From contig NZ_QEYD01000014.1 of NCBI RefSeq assembly GCF_003122215.1, forward strand, positions 47,055 through 111,054: a stretch of 64,000 bases of DNA, in the 5' to 3' direction. The position numbers and the translations under genes are program-made. How positions within the stretch are numbered: the first letter of the stretch is position 1; every line of letters starts with the position of its first letter. Positions 34,769 through 42,314 of the stretch are shown piece after piece. The notes under the pieces are model-generated. The model did no database searches. It had not been told where the DNA came from and worked only from the letters and a program-made list of their open reading frames with translations. The stretch is from Pararhodobacter marinus (GTDB taxonomy: Bacteria; Pseudomonadota; Alphaproteobacteria; Rhodobacterales; Rhodobacteraceae).

Positions 34769-35638
34769 TCAGGCGGTTGCGGTTTGAGCTGAGATGAACT
34801 CGCGAGGCGAGCGCATCTTCAGCCCTGAGTGCGGGTGGTTGTCGTTGTAGTCCTCGAACCACCCGGCGATCAATCCGAGGACTGTGGCGGCGTCCGGGAG
34901 CGGCGTGACATGAACGTAGTCGCGCTTCAGCGTCTTCACGAAAGCCTCCGAGATGCCATTGCTCTGCGGGCTCTTTACCGGCGTGAAGCAAGGCTTCAGG
35001 CCGAGCTGATGGGCAAAGATGCGTGTCTCCCTGGCAATGTAAGGCGAGCCATTGTCACTCAGCATTTCGACCGGATGAGGCGCCCTATAGGTTCCGAACC
35101 GACGCTCGACCGCCTCCAGCATTATGTCTCGGATGTCCGAGCCGCTGATGCCAGCGTTCACCACGGCCCGCCAGGAGATGATCTCCCGGTCGTGAGCGTC
35201 GATGATGAACGCGCCCCGGATGATCTCGCCGTTCCAGCAGGTGAACTCGAACCCATCCGAGCACCAGCGGATGTTCGAGCGCATCGTCACCACCTTGCCC
35301 TCATGTGTCAGATCCGGTCGCTCCGTATATTTACGGGCCAATAGAAGGTTCTGCGTCTGCATGATGCGGTAGACGCGCTTATGGTTGATGGGCGCGGCGC
35401 CCTCCGCCCGGAGCTGGCGGTTCAGGAGTGCCGTGATGCGGCGGTAGCCGTAGGTCGGGCGCGCCGCCACCAGCGCGGTGATCAGCGGCAGGATCGCCGC
35501 GTCTTGCGCTTTGTGGTAGCGCCGACGCGGCTTCGCGCTCCCGGTCATCCGGGCATGCAGGTTGGATCGGGAGACGCCCAAGGTCTCGGCCACGACCTTC
35601 ACCGGAAACCGTCCTTCGGCTGCGACTGCGCAAGCCAC
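34769..35638 (-). CDS. IS2-group transposase OrfB (DDE integrase core)
   Basis: A 289-residue IS3-family OrfB with HTH_21 and rve integrase-core domains. The DDE residues are in RWCSDGFEFTCWNG (Asp), EMLSDNGSPYIA (Asp) and SPQSNGISEAFVKTLKRDYV (Glu), followed by LKMRSPREFI. It is produced as an OrfAB fusion by -1 frameshift at the A7 run (minus strand, 35650-35644), and carries out copy-out/paste-in transposition. The protein closely resembles the IS2 relatives of this family. Confidence 0.9.
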   Translation of the reverse strand: MACAVAAEGRFPVKVVAETLGVSRSNLHARMTGSAKPRRRYHKAQDAAILPLITALVAARPTYGYRRITALLNRQLRAEGAAPINHKRVYRIMQTQNLLLARKYTERPDLTHEGKVVTMRSNIRWCSDGFEFTCWNGEIIRGAFIIDAHDREIISWRAVVNAGISGSDIRDIMLEAVERRFGTYRAPHPVEMLSDNGSPYIARETRIFAHQLGLKPCFTPVKSPQSNGISEAFVKTLKRDYVHVTPLPDAATVLGLIAGWFEDYNDNHPHSGLKMRSPREFISAQTATA

Positions 35639-35976
35639 GTCCGTTTTTTTGAGCGTGTCTTGTCCAGAGCCTCCTTGAGGATCTCGACCTCGAGCGTCTT
35701 GCGCCCGAGCTGCCGCTCCAGTTCACGGATGCGATCCTCCATCTGGCGAACGGCTCGATTGCTGGTGACGTCGTCATCCTCTGACACGGCTACGGCTCCC
35801 CCATCCAGCATCAGACGACGCCAACGACACAGCAGGTTCGGAGCGACGCCATTCCGGCGAGCGACGACCGAGATGCTGGCGCCGTCCTCCAAGGTCTCTT
35901 CAACGATCCGCAGCTTCTCGGCAGCAGGCCAGCGGCGCCGACGGCCGCCATCGGTGATGATCTCATAGTCAGACAT
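35599..35976 (-). CDS. IS2-group OrfA (helix-turn-helix regulator/transposase subunit)
   Basis: A 125-residue OrfA with a helix-turn-helix (EKLRIVEETLEDGASISVVA, RRNGVAPNLLCRWRRLMLDG) and a leucine-zipper-like C-terminal segment (RQMEDRIRELERQLGRKTLE). It overlaps OrfB by 40 bases; the A7 run where -1 slippage occurs lies in the overlap. OrfA binds IS ends and represses the IS promoter. The ATG at 35976 is preferred; an upstream in-frame ATG at 35994 sits inside the 18-base palindrome. Confidence 0.85.
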   Translation of the reverse strand: MSDYEIITDGGRRRRWPAAEKLRIVEETLEDGASISVVARRNGVAPNLLCRWRRLMLDGGAVAVSEDDDVTSNRAVRQMEDRIRELERQLGRKTLEVEILKEALDKTRSKKRTWLAQSQPKDGFR

Positions 35977-35985
35977 AAGCACGTG

Positions 35986-36003
35986 CTTAGGCATATGCCT
36001 AAG
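35986..36003. promoter_or_regulatory. 18-bp perfect palindrome upstream of IS orfA
   Basis: CTTAGGCATATGCCTAAG is a perfect palindrome 10 bases before the orfA start. It is a plausible operator for OrfA repression of the IS promoter. No direct evidence is available. Confidence 0.45.
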
Positions 36004-36050
36004 CCTCCATGGCTATGCCCAAGTGTCCGGGCGAAACAGGGGCCAGTTCA

Positions 36051-36564
36051 GTGCCGTCTCGTTCAGGCGCTCCATGTAGCCGTCCTGTCTTGCCAGCCGC
36101 ACCTTGCGAAGAGCGGCAGGGTCTTTGGCCCGCAGCCCAGGGTTCCCGCCCACACGGCCCTTCGTGCGCGCGCTGGCGAGGCCGGCCTTCGTGCGTTCCC
36201 GGATCAGGGCGCGCTCGAACTCGGCTGCAGCGCCCAGGACCTGCAGCGTGAACTTGCCTTGCGGAGATCCGGTGTCGATCGGGTCCTGGATCGAGCGAAA
36301 GAACGCGCCCTTGGCCTCCAGCCGCTCGATCACCTCCAGCAGATGCGACAGGGATCGCGCAAGGCGGTCGATCCGCACGACGACCAGCGTGTCGCCCTTG
36401 CTGATCCGTTCAAGCACCCGCGCCAGCACGGGCCGCGCGCGGTTCCCGCCCGAGGCCTGCTCCTCGTGGATCTCGACGCAGCCTGCGGATTTCAGGGCCT
36501 GCGACTGGGGCAGGGGGGTCTGATCCTCGGTAGAGACGCGGGCATAACCGATCAGGTGCATCAA
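36051..36564 (-). pseudogene. Serine recombinase, N-terminal catalytic part (disrupted by IS)
   Basis: This part carries the resolvase catalytic domain: LIGYARVSTEDQ with the nucleophile Ser11 (counting from MMHLIG), VVRIDRLARSLSHLLEVIER, and AEFERALIRERTKAGLASAR, followed by the helix-turn-helix linker GRVGGNPGL. The insertion point is after the Ala codon of NETA. The truncated reading frame continues into the IS for about 9 codons (PLFRPDTWA). A truncated resolvase without the C-terminal DNA-binding tail is unlikely to recombine res sites. Confidence 0.9.
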
Positions 36565-36582
36565 AACAGTCTTTTTGCAGTT

Positions 36583-36603
36583 TCGTATATTATTACTAAA
36601 CGA
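36583..36603. promoter_or_regulatory. Palindromic site upstream of recombinase (candidate res/operator)
   Basis: TCGTATATTATTACTAAACGA is an imperfect dyad with half-sites TCGTATA and TAAACGA, 20 bases upstream of the recombinase start. Serine resolvases bind A+T-rich dyads of this kind next to their own gene. One isolated subsite is visible, so a full res site is not shown. Confidence 0.35.
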
Positions 36604-36628
36604 CCGATTTGTCTCCTTGGCACCTTGG

Positions 36629-36964
36629 TCAGACGTCCGGGCGCCCGATCAGCGTCTCGACGTCAAGTCCAGCCTCAGCAATCTGCTGGTTGATGTCCAT
36701 CCGCCCGTCAAAGATGAACAAGATCCACGCCGAGCCGTCACGAACAACATAGAAGATGTTGTGCCGCTTGCGGAATATCAGGCGCCGGATGCCCCGAGGC
36801 GCGTGCCAGACGTGACCGATCTCGGGGTTGTCGCCGATCATGTCCCGCATGAAGCGGTCGATATCGCGCTGGAAGCCGTCCGCAAGCGTCTCTGAATAAT
36901 GTCGGTCATGGTTCCAGATTGCCCGGAGGCATTCTTCTGCGGTTGCGGTGAGAAGGACCTTCAT
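36629..36964 (-). CDS. RelE/ParE-family toxin
   Basis: A 111-residue RelE/ParE toxin. Typical features are the N-terminal helices (AEECLRAIWNHDRHYSETLA), the PRGIRRLIFRKRHNIFYVVR beta-hairpin with basic residues and the ILFIFDGRMDI ending. It may cleave mRNA at the ribosome or inhibit gyrase; the sequence alone does not decide. The start overlaps the antitoxin stop by 4 bases (ATGA). It stabilises the plasmid as a second addiction module near repA. Confidence 0.85.
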   Translation of the reverse strand: MKVLLTATAEECLRAIWNHDRHYSETLADGFQRDIDRFMRDMIGDNPEIGHVWHAPRGIRRLIFRKRHNIFYVVRDGSAWILFIFDGRMDINQQIAEAGLDVETLIGRPDV

Positions 36965-37230
36965 TGCTCAGCGGAACGGCCCCGGAAACGCGCAAGACGT
37001 TGTTCGAGAGCGGCATCGGTCAGTTCTGCCGCACGTCCTGCGGCTGCGTCCGCCAATCCTTCCGTGATGCCCCGCTCGATCCGCAACGCCGTGAGTTCCT
37101 CCCAATCAGCCACCGACACCGTTACGGCGACGGGCCGGTCCTTCTTGGTGAGCAGGACAGGCTCGCGCTGAGCGGCATCGAGAAAGCGACCGAATTCCTT
37201 GCTGGCGGTGGTCGCGGAGATGGTTTTCAT
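36961..37230 (-). CDS. Phd/YefM-family antitoxin
   Basis: An 89-residue antitoxin: MKTISATTASKEFGRFLDAA (Phd/YefM N-terminal dimer and DNA-binding fold), PVLLTKKDRPVAVTVSVADW, and a helical C-terminal tail that wraps the toxin. It precedes and overlaps the RelE/ParE toxin gene. A 22-base palindrome at 37256-37277, 26 bases upstream, is the likely autoregulatory operator. Confidence 0.87.
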   Translation of the reverse strand: MKTISATTASKEFGRFLDAAQREPVLLTKKDRPVAVTVSVADWEELTALRIERGITEGLADAAAGRAAELTDAALEQRLARFRGRSAEQ

Positions 37231-37255
37231 TGACTTGCTTCCTTCAGCTCTTGAT

Positions 37256-37277
37256 CCGGATTATACGGATAATCCGG
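37256..37277. promoter_or_regulatory. Operator of Phd/RelE module
   Basis: CCGGATTATACGGATAATCCGG is a near-perfect dyad (arms CCGGATTAT / ATAATCCGG), 26 bases upstream of the antitoxin start. It is the expected binding site of the Phd-type antitoxin. Confidence 0.6.
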
Positions 37278-37527
37278 GAAAACAAAAGTCCCTTGTTGTT
37301 CTGCAATCCCGGTCCTGGCGAGGTTGTTGCGGTTTCAGGCCGCGGCGGCGCCGGGAGCGGCGGATCATCTCGGCGAAGCACTGCTGAGCTGTTCTATCAC
37401 ATACGGTTGTCGACCCCGGCGTTGCTGGCGAGGCCCGAGCGCAGCAAGAAGCCGGGAAAGAGGGTCGGCCGGTCGAGCTCAAGCCAGCACTCGCCGCTTT
37501 CCGGGGCAGGGGAGGGGGCTTTGCCGC

Positions 37528-37554
37528 TGTCGTTCTTGTTCCATTGGTGGACTC
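37528..37554 (+). repeat. Left terminal inverted repeat of TniABQ element
   Basis: The repeat starts TGTCGTTCTTGTTCCATTGG and contains the first TniA-binding-type repeat (37538-37552). It matches the right end with about four differences. Confidence 0.8.
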
Positions 37555-37648
37555 TAACGCATTGATACCATTGGGTTCATGATTTCGTTTCATCCCCGGA
37601 TTATAGTTTCATTATCGGACATAAGACACCTGTTTTTCGGGGTTGGCC

Positions 37649-39295
37649 ATGGTGGATCGATTAGACATCAACGCTGTCGACGATGCCGCATGGGACCAGG
37701 CGGTCGCGCGGGAAGCTGTGATCCGCCGCCTTGCCTGCAAGGTGTCGCCGAATCGTTCAGAATTCCTCCAGGCCTGCCGCGATCTTGGCCTCAAGCGTTC
37801 CCGCCTCTACGAATTGATCTCAGCATACAAGGCGCGCCCGCTCGCCAGTTCCTTGCTGGCGGCACAGGCTGGGACACCGAGGGGCAGCCGCCGACTGCCT
37901 GACGAGATCGAAGCGGTGATTTCGAAGGCGATCGAGGATTTCTACAAGTCCCTCCAGAAGCCGAGCATCAACGCCCTGCAGAAGGAGGTGCGCAGGCGCT
38001 GTAGTCAGAGGGGTCTACGTGCTCCGTGCTGGACCACATTGCGGGATCGTGTGGCGGCGATAGATCCGAGGGAACTCACGGCGGCGCGTGAGGGCGCTAA
38101 GGCCTCTCGCCAGCGCCACCACCCGGTGCCGGGCCGCTATCAGGTCGCGCGGGCCTATGAGGTGGTCCAGATCGATCACACGCTGGTGGATGTCATGGTC
38201 GTGGATCGGATTCATCGGAAACCATTGCAACGGCCCTGGCTGACGCTCGCCATCGATGTTGCCAGCCGCATGGTGGCGGGATTTTATCTGACGCTGGAGC
38301 CACCCTCGGCCTTGTCGGTGGCACTGGCCATTCAGCACTTGGTGCAGCCCAAGCTTGACTGGCTGGAGAGCTTGGGTATCGACGCGGACTGGCCAGCCGA
38401 GGGATTGCCGGCGAGCATTCACGTCGACAATGCCAAGGAATTCCGCTCAAAGGCGATGAAGCGGGGTGCCGAGGAGTACGGGATCTCGCTACAGTACCGG
38501 CCGATTGGGGCGCCGCATTACGGCGGTCACATCGAGCGGCTGATCGGCACGATGATGGGGGCGGTCCATCTGCTGCCGGGATCGACCTTCAGGAGCATCG
38601 AGGACCGCGGCGACTACAATTCCCTGGCCCAATCGGTGATGACGCTCGACGAGCTGGAGCACTGGTTGGCGCTGGAGATCACCCGTTATCATGCTGAACG
38701 GCACCGCTCGCTCGGGATTCCGCCTGTTGCGGCCTGGGGCGAAGCCTATGGGCGACGCGAGGCACCTTTGCGCCGCCCTTTCGATCCGGAAGGGTTCCGG
38801 ATCGACTTCTTGCCGAGCGCGAAACGCATGGTGCGCCGCGATGGCATCCACCTCTTCGGCCTTCGGTATTGGGACGATGTCCTCAGCCTCTGGGCGGGGC
38901 GGCGGGATCGGCAATTGCGCGTGTCCTACGATCCTCGTGACCTCTCCACGATCTTTGTCCGGAGCCCTGAGGGTCAGCGCTATCCTGTTCGGTTTGCGGA
39001 CCTGCGCCATCCCTCGATCACGCTTGCGGAGCATCGTCGGGCGCAGGCGATACTTCGCGACCGCGGGCGCGCGCTTGAGGACGAAGACCTCCTATTCGCG
39101 GTGATCGAGGAACAGCGCTCACTGGTTGATGCGGCCAGCAGCAGGACACGGGAGGCCAGGCGGTTTTCTGAACGACGGGACCGGGCGCTTGATGGGGTAG
39201 GGGCTTACGAGGCTGAAGATGCCGACCCGGGCCCACAGGAAGACCAAGCCGTGTTCAAGAACCACCCGGGCTTCGAAGTTGAGGAATGGTCGTGA
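37649..39295 (+). CDS. tniA: TniA-type DDE transposase (Mu/IS481-like integrase core)
   Basis: A 548-residue transposase. An N-terminal helix-turn-helix region is followed by the DDE core: VVQIDHTLVDVMVVD (Asp), IHVDNAKEFRSK (Asp) and YGGHIERLIGTMMG (Glu), then the Mu C-terminal beta-barrel (RRDGIHLFGLRYWDDVLSL). It cuts and joins transposon ends. The ATG at 37649 is preferred over an upstream TTG. The 3' end overlaps tniB by 10 bases. All three catalytic residues are present, so the enzyme is potentially active. Confidence 0.9.
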   Translation: MVDRLDINAVDDAAWDQAVAREAVIRRLACKVSPNRSEFLQACRDLGLKRSRLYELISAYKARPLASSLLAAQAGTPRGSRRLPDEIEAVISKAIEDFYKSLQKPSINALQKEVRRRCSQRGLRAPCWTTLRDRVAAIDPRELTAAREGAKASRQRHHPVPGRYQVARAYEVVQIDHTLVDVMVVDRIHRKPLQRPWLTLAIDVASRMVAGFYLTLEPPSALSVALAIQHLVQPKLDWLESLGIDADWPAEGLPASIHVDNAKEFRSKAMKRGAEEYGISLQYRPIGAPHYGGHIERLIGTMMGAVHLLPGSTFRSIEDRGDYNSLAQSVMTLDELEHWLALEITRYHAERHRSLGIPPVAAWGEAYGRREAPLRRPFDPEGFRIDFLPSAKRMVRRDGIHLFGLRYWDDVLSLWAGRRDRQLRVSYDPRDLSTIFVRSPEGQRYPVRFADLRHPSITLAEHRRAQAILRDRGRALEDEDLLFAVIEEQRSLVDAASSRTREARRFSERRDRALDGVGAYEAEDADPGPQEDQAVFKNHPGFEVEEWS

Positions 39296-40224
39296 CGGAA
39301 GACAGCGCATTTGCACATCTCGATCCGGCCTACCGCCGGTTCGCGGCGCTGCCGGATGATGCGCGCATTGACTGGATCCGGGCCGACCGGTGGATCGGTT
39401 TCGATCAGTCCAAGGTTGTTCTGGCACGTCTGGAAAACCTACTGGCGTATCCGCCGCGTGACCGGATGCCCTGCCTGCTGATCTATGGCGATACCGGGAT
39501 GGGCAAGACCAAGATCGTCCGCAAGTTTGAGCGCGACCACCCGCCGAAGTTCAACCAGATCACCGGCGTTGACTACCGCCCGGTGGTTGTCGCGCAGGTG
39601 CCCTCCGAGCCCATCGAACGCGATCTTTACCGCGAACTTCTGGTCAGCATGGCTGCGCCGGCGATGGCAGGGGGAACACTCGCGCGGGAGAAGGATATCT
39701 GCCGGGCACTGCTGCGGACGGTGGGGGCGAAGATGATCGTTCTCGACGAGGTGAACGGGATGCTGGCCGGCACCTTCCGGCAACAACGAATTTTTCTCAA
39801 TGCGCTCCGGTTTCTGGCCAATGACCTTCGCGTTCCACTCGTTTGTGCCGGCACGGACCTGGCCCGGCAGGCCCTGCTGACAGATGCACAACTGGCCGAG
39901 CGCTTCGAGGCGTTCCACCTCAAGCCCTGGCAGAACGATGCCGCCTTCGCCGGGCTCCTGAAAAGCTTCGAGCGCATCCTGCCCTTGCGCGAGGCATCCG
40001 ATCTGATCAGTGCAGAGGCACGAGAGCGGATTCACAAACTGACTTCCGGCGTGACGGCGCGCATATTCCGCCTGATCGAGACGGCTGCGGAAGAGGCGGT
40101 CCGGGCGGGCAAGGAGCGCCTCGACGCACATAGTTTTGGCGACAATCTGGTGTTGCCGTTGGTCTCGATGACCCAGACCGCTCGGCGGCGGGGGAAACCC
40201 GCGCAACAACAGGTTGGGGCGTGA
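39286..40224 (+). CDS. tniB: TniB AAA+ ATPase
   Basis: A 312-residue AAA+ protein with Walker A LIYGDTGMGKTKIVRKFERD, Walker B MIVLDEVNGMLAG and sensor segment VPLVCAGTDLARQALL. TniB, like MuB and TnsC, binds target DNA and activates TniA. It overlaps tniA and tniQ by 10 and 4 bases, giving a coupled three-gene operon. Confidence 0.9.
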   Translation: MVVTEDSAFAHLDPAYRRFAALPDDARIDWIRADRWIGFDQSKVVLARLENLLAYPPRDRMPCLLIYGDTGMGKTKIVRKFERDHPPKFNQITGVDYRPVVVAQVPSEPIERDLYRELLVSMAAPAMAGGTLAREKDICRALLRTVGAKMIVLDEVNGMLAGTFRQQRIFLNALRFLANDLRVPLVCAGTDLARQALLTDAQLAERFEAFHLKPWQNDAAFAGLLKSFERILPLREASDLISAEARERIHKLTSGVTARIFRLIETAAEEAVRAGKERLDAHSFGDNLVLPLVSMTQTARRRGKPAQQQVGA

Positions 40225-41207
40225 CGGTGTCGGCCCGACTGCCCATCGCCCCGCGTCCGTTCCGGGACGAACTGCTTTCTTCCTGGATGGCGCGAGTAGC
40301 CGCGCGCTACGGGGCGGAGCCGCTTGATCTGATGGTGTATCTGGTGGGGCAGGGGGGTAGGGACGCTGGCTCGCGGCAGAGGGACGATGTGGCGCCGGAT
40401 ATGGAGATGCTCAGGCTTTGGGCGAAGGCTTGCAGGATCGATCCGGAACGGCTTCGTGGCAGAGCGCTGGCTATCCGATATCTCGATCGGCCGCGGGACT
40501 GGTTTCTGGCCGAGACGGCGCCGGTCTGTCCCCTCTGTTTCGATGCGGATGTTGTTGCTGGGCGCGATACCTATTTGCGGGGACACTGGCGATTGGCGGA
40601 GCAGGTGGTTTGCCTGGAGCACCGGACCATGCTCCTGGATCGCTGCCCCGCTTGTCGCGACCGGCTGCAGATTTCGTTTCGTATTCTGAACGACCTGGTG
40701 CGGCCCTTCTGTCGCAAGTGCGATACCATTCTGACTGGCGGGACAGGAGAGACGGAGGGCGCTGTGAAGGTGGATCTTGCTGCGGGAGTTCTCCCGCTCC
40801 AACGCCAGATCAGCAGAATCGTCAGCGGTAGCCCTGGTCGTTTCGTTCGTCTCAACCATGGAATCCGCATTCTATGGGCACCGCTTGATCACGACGGAGC
40901 GGCCCAACCGGTCCTCGCGCTCTGGTACGATGAACCTGGTTGGAACTGCCCTTACGAGGCCCGCGCCGCCGTCAGCCGATCAACGCCACTTCAGCACCTC
41001 TCGGTGCGCTGGCGGGCTCTGACGCTGGTGATCTTGCGTGATCTCTTCGGAGCGGATCTTGTGCCCGGCTCTGTTCTGTCGGAGGCCGCCCTCACCCTGT
41101 TCCGACGTGCGGCTCCATTGCCGTGGCTCACGGATGGACGAGATCTGCGGACCTCCTCCGGGGAAAGCGTTCGATTGATGCTGGAGTCACACGAGTCCAC
41201 AGATTGA
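40221..41207 (+). CDS. tniQ: TniQ target-selection protein
   Basis: A 328-residue TniQ. The N-terminal signature RPFRDELLSSWMARVAARYG is followed by a zinc-finger region CPLCFDADVVAGRD…LEHRTMLLDRCPACRDRL and a second Cys pair (PFCRKCDTILTG). TniQ links the transposase machinery to the target, as TnsD/TniQ do in Tn7-like and CRISPR-associated elements. It starts with GTG at 40221, overlapping tniB by 4 bases. No Cas gene or CRISPR array is near. Confidence 0.88.
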   Translation: MTVSARLPIAPRPFRDELLSSWMARVAARYGAEPLDLMVYLVGQGGRDAGSRQRDDVAPDMEMLRLWAKACRIDPERLRGRALAIRYLDRPRDWFLAETAPVCPLCFDADVVAGRDTYLRGHWRLAEQVVCLEHRTMLLDRCPACRDRLQISFRILNDLVRPFCRKCDTILTGGTGETEGAVKVDLAAGVLPLQRQISRIVSGSPGRFVRLNHGIRILWAPLDHDGAAQPVLALWYDEPGWNCPYEARAAVSRSTPLQHLSVRWRALTLVILRDLFGADLVPGSVLSEAALTLFRRAAPLPWLTDGRDLRTSSGESVRLMLESHESTD

Positions 41208-41267
41208 GCAAGAGGCCTGTCCACCGGTTGAATGGAAATTTGCTCGACGACAGCGGCGATTTCGGCC

Positions 41268-41294
41268 GAATCCACCCATGAAACAAAAACGACA
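41268..41294 (-). repeat. Right terminal inverted repeat of TniABQ element
   Basis: Read from 41294 inward on the minus strand the repeat is TGTCGTTTTTGTTTCATGGG…, containing one GTTTCATGGGTGGAT TniA-type site (41284-41270). A second, weaker CCATT…GGTGGAC site lies at about 41219-41239. Confidence 0.8.
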
Positions 41295-41322
41295 CGGCAT
41301 GATGTCGAGCGTATTCCAGGTA

Positions 41323-41349
41323 TGTCCGATAATGCAAGATTATTGGACA
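41323..41349. promoter_or_regulatory. Palindromic operator upstream of DUF1403 gene
   Basis: TGTCCGATAAT (41323-41333) and ATTATTGGACA (41339-41349) form an 11-bp dyad with one mismatch and a 5-base centre, 77 bases upstream of the DUF1403 start. The half-site CATTATCGGACATA also occurs at 37610-37623, inside the left end of the TniABQ element. It could be an operator or an extra TniA-type site. Confidence 0.5.
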
Positions 41350-41426
41350 TCATGGCAAAAGATAGAGCGAGGCGTTTTCTGTGCTATTTTCTGGAGCAAA
41401 GCGCCGCGATGGTTTAGGCTTCAGTC

Positions 41427-42311
41427 ATGACATTTGCCCGACCGGAACACTTCATCGACACAGACACTCTACCCCGGATGCCCCCATGGGTCACCTCGGC
41501 ACGTCCTGAAGCCTTTGAAGATGTGGCGTTTTTATCGGGCGCGGCGCTGAACCACCTGCATCTTGTGTTGGGACGCGAAGAGGTCCCCAAAGCCTTGTTG
41601 CGGGATCGGCTGGCGCTGCGAGCGGCCGAGGCATGTGTCGGGTTTTCTGGTCGTCCGGAAAGAGCCCCAGAGCTGCGCGACGCGATTCATCTTCTGCGCC
41701 CTGGCGATCTACCTGGTCCCGCGGGGGAAACTTACCTTGCCTGGCGTCGCGCGGTGGAACGGTCGGTGTCGGTCAAGGCTTTGAGCCGAGTTTTACCGAC
41801 CTTCGAGTCGTGCCAGATCGCCACGTGGCTGGATGCGGGACATGGGGCACCGGTGACCCGTGCCGTGGTGGTGCTAGATGCTGTCCTGACGGAGGCACCC
41901 CGTGCCGAAGTCCCGGCGTTGATCCTCGCGGACGCCGCCCTCGCCGAGGCGCTTGGTTGGGATCATGTCGTGCCGCTGCTGGCCGCGGGTTTGAAACGTG
42001 CCGACCTGCGCAAGCTGGGCCACGATTTGCGCCTAGCCTGTCATCGCGCTGTGACCGCATCCGCGGTTGAGGCCACGCGTCTGGCTGTCGACCTCGCGCG
42101 TCGGGCTGCGCTTTTGAAAGGGGTTGCACCAAAGCTTCGGGCCAAGGGGGCGGCCGACGCCGTCGAGATCTTCCTGGCACAGGACGCGGTGGCACCCGGT
42201 GCCTTGCCTTTGCCGGATCGCGCAGCGCGGCGGCTCTGCGACCGGCTGGTTGACCTTGGGGCGGTGCGCGAACTGACTGGCCGTGACACCTTCCGGCTCT
42301 ACGGGGTCTGA
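41427..42311 (+). CDS. DUF1403 family protein
   Basis: A 294-residue alanine- and leucine-rich, all-helical protein. It matches the DUF1403 family, known from rhizobial and rhodobacterial plasmids: AFLSGAALNHLHLVLGREEV near residue 35, LRAAEACVGFSGRPER, LRDAIHLLRPGDLPGPAGET and the final VRELTGRDTFRLYGV. No biochemical function is known. The gene is followed 3 bases later by scpB, and the two form an operon. The product could interact with the ScpB-like protein, but this is inference. Confidence 0.72.
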   Translation: MTFARPEHFIDTDTLPRMPPWVTSARPEAFEDVAFLSGAALNHLHLVLGREEVPKALLRDRLALRAAEACVGFSGRPERAPELRDAIHLLRPGDLPGPAGETYLAWRRAVERSVSVKALSRVLPTFESCQIATWLDAGHGAPVTRAVVVLDAVLTEAPRAEVPALILADAALAEALGWDHVVPLLAAGLKRADLRKLGHDLRLACHRAVTASAVEATRLAVDLARRAALLKGVAPKLRAKGAADAVEIFLAQDAVAPGALPLPDRAARRLCDRLVDLGAVRELTGRDTFRLYGV

Positions 42312-42314
42312 GCG

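Larger units (their letters stand above)
34742..36050 (-). mobile_element. IS3-family insertion sequence, IS2 group, 1309 bp
   Basis: The terminal repeats are TGGTCTTGCCCCCGTTTCGT… at 34742 and, inward from 36050, TGAACTGGCCCCTGTTTCGC…, ending in GGACA on both sides. The direct repeat GTGCC flanks it (34737-34741 and 36051-36055), a 5-base duplication as usual for the IS2 group. Two overlapping genes (orfA and orfB) with an A7 slippery run lie inside. An 18-base perfect palindrome, CTTAGGCATATGCCTAAG, at 35986-36003 lies in the promoter region. The intact duplication and intact genes point to a recent, possibly active element. Confidence 0.93.
37528..41294 (+). mobile_element. TniABQ transposon, 3767 bp, no cargo
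   Basis: The ends are inverted repeats: TGTCGTTCTTGTTCCATTGG… from 37528 and, read inward from 41294, TGTCGTTTTTGTTTCATGGG…, matching at about 23 of 27 positions. The left end has three 15-base repeats of consensus GTTYCATNNNYGGAY (37538-37552, 37587-37601, 37606-37620). The right end has one in inverted orientation (41270-41284). This multiple-site layout is typical of Tn402/Tn5053 and Mu/Tn7-like ends. Only tniA, tniB and tniQ lie inside. The 5-base flanks (GCCGC and CGGCA) do not match, so no target duplication is seen. Confidence 0.82.

Noticed and set aside
37261..37527. A coding gene between the Phd operator and the Tni left end.
   Set aside because: Open frames on both strands are short, lack ribosome binding sites and show no domain; the stretch may be debris of an older insertion.
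37523..41299. A 5-base target duplication for the TniABQ element.
   Set aside because: The flanks GCCGC and CGGCA differ; they are partly inverted copies of each other, not direct repeats.
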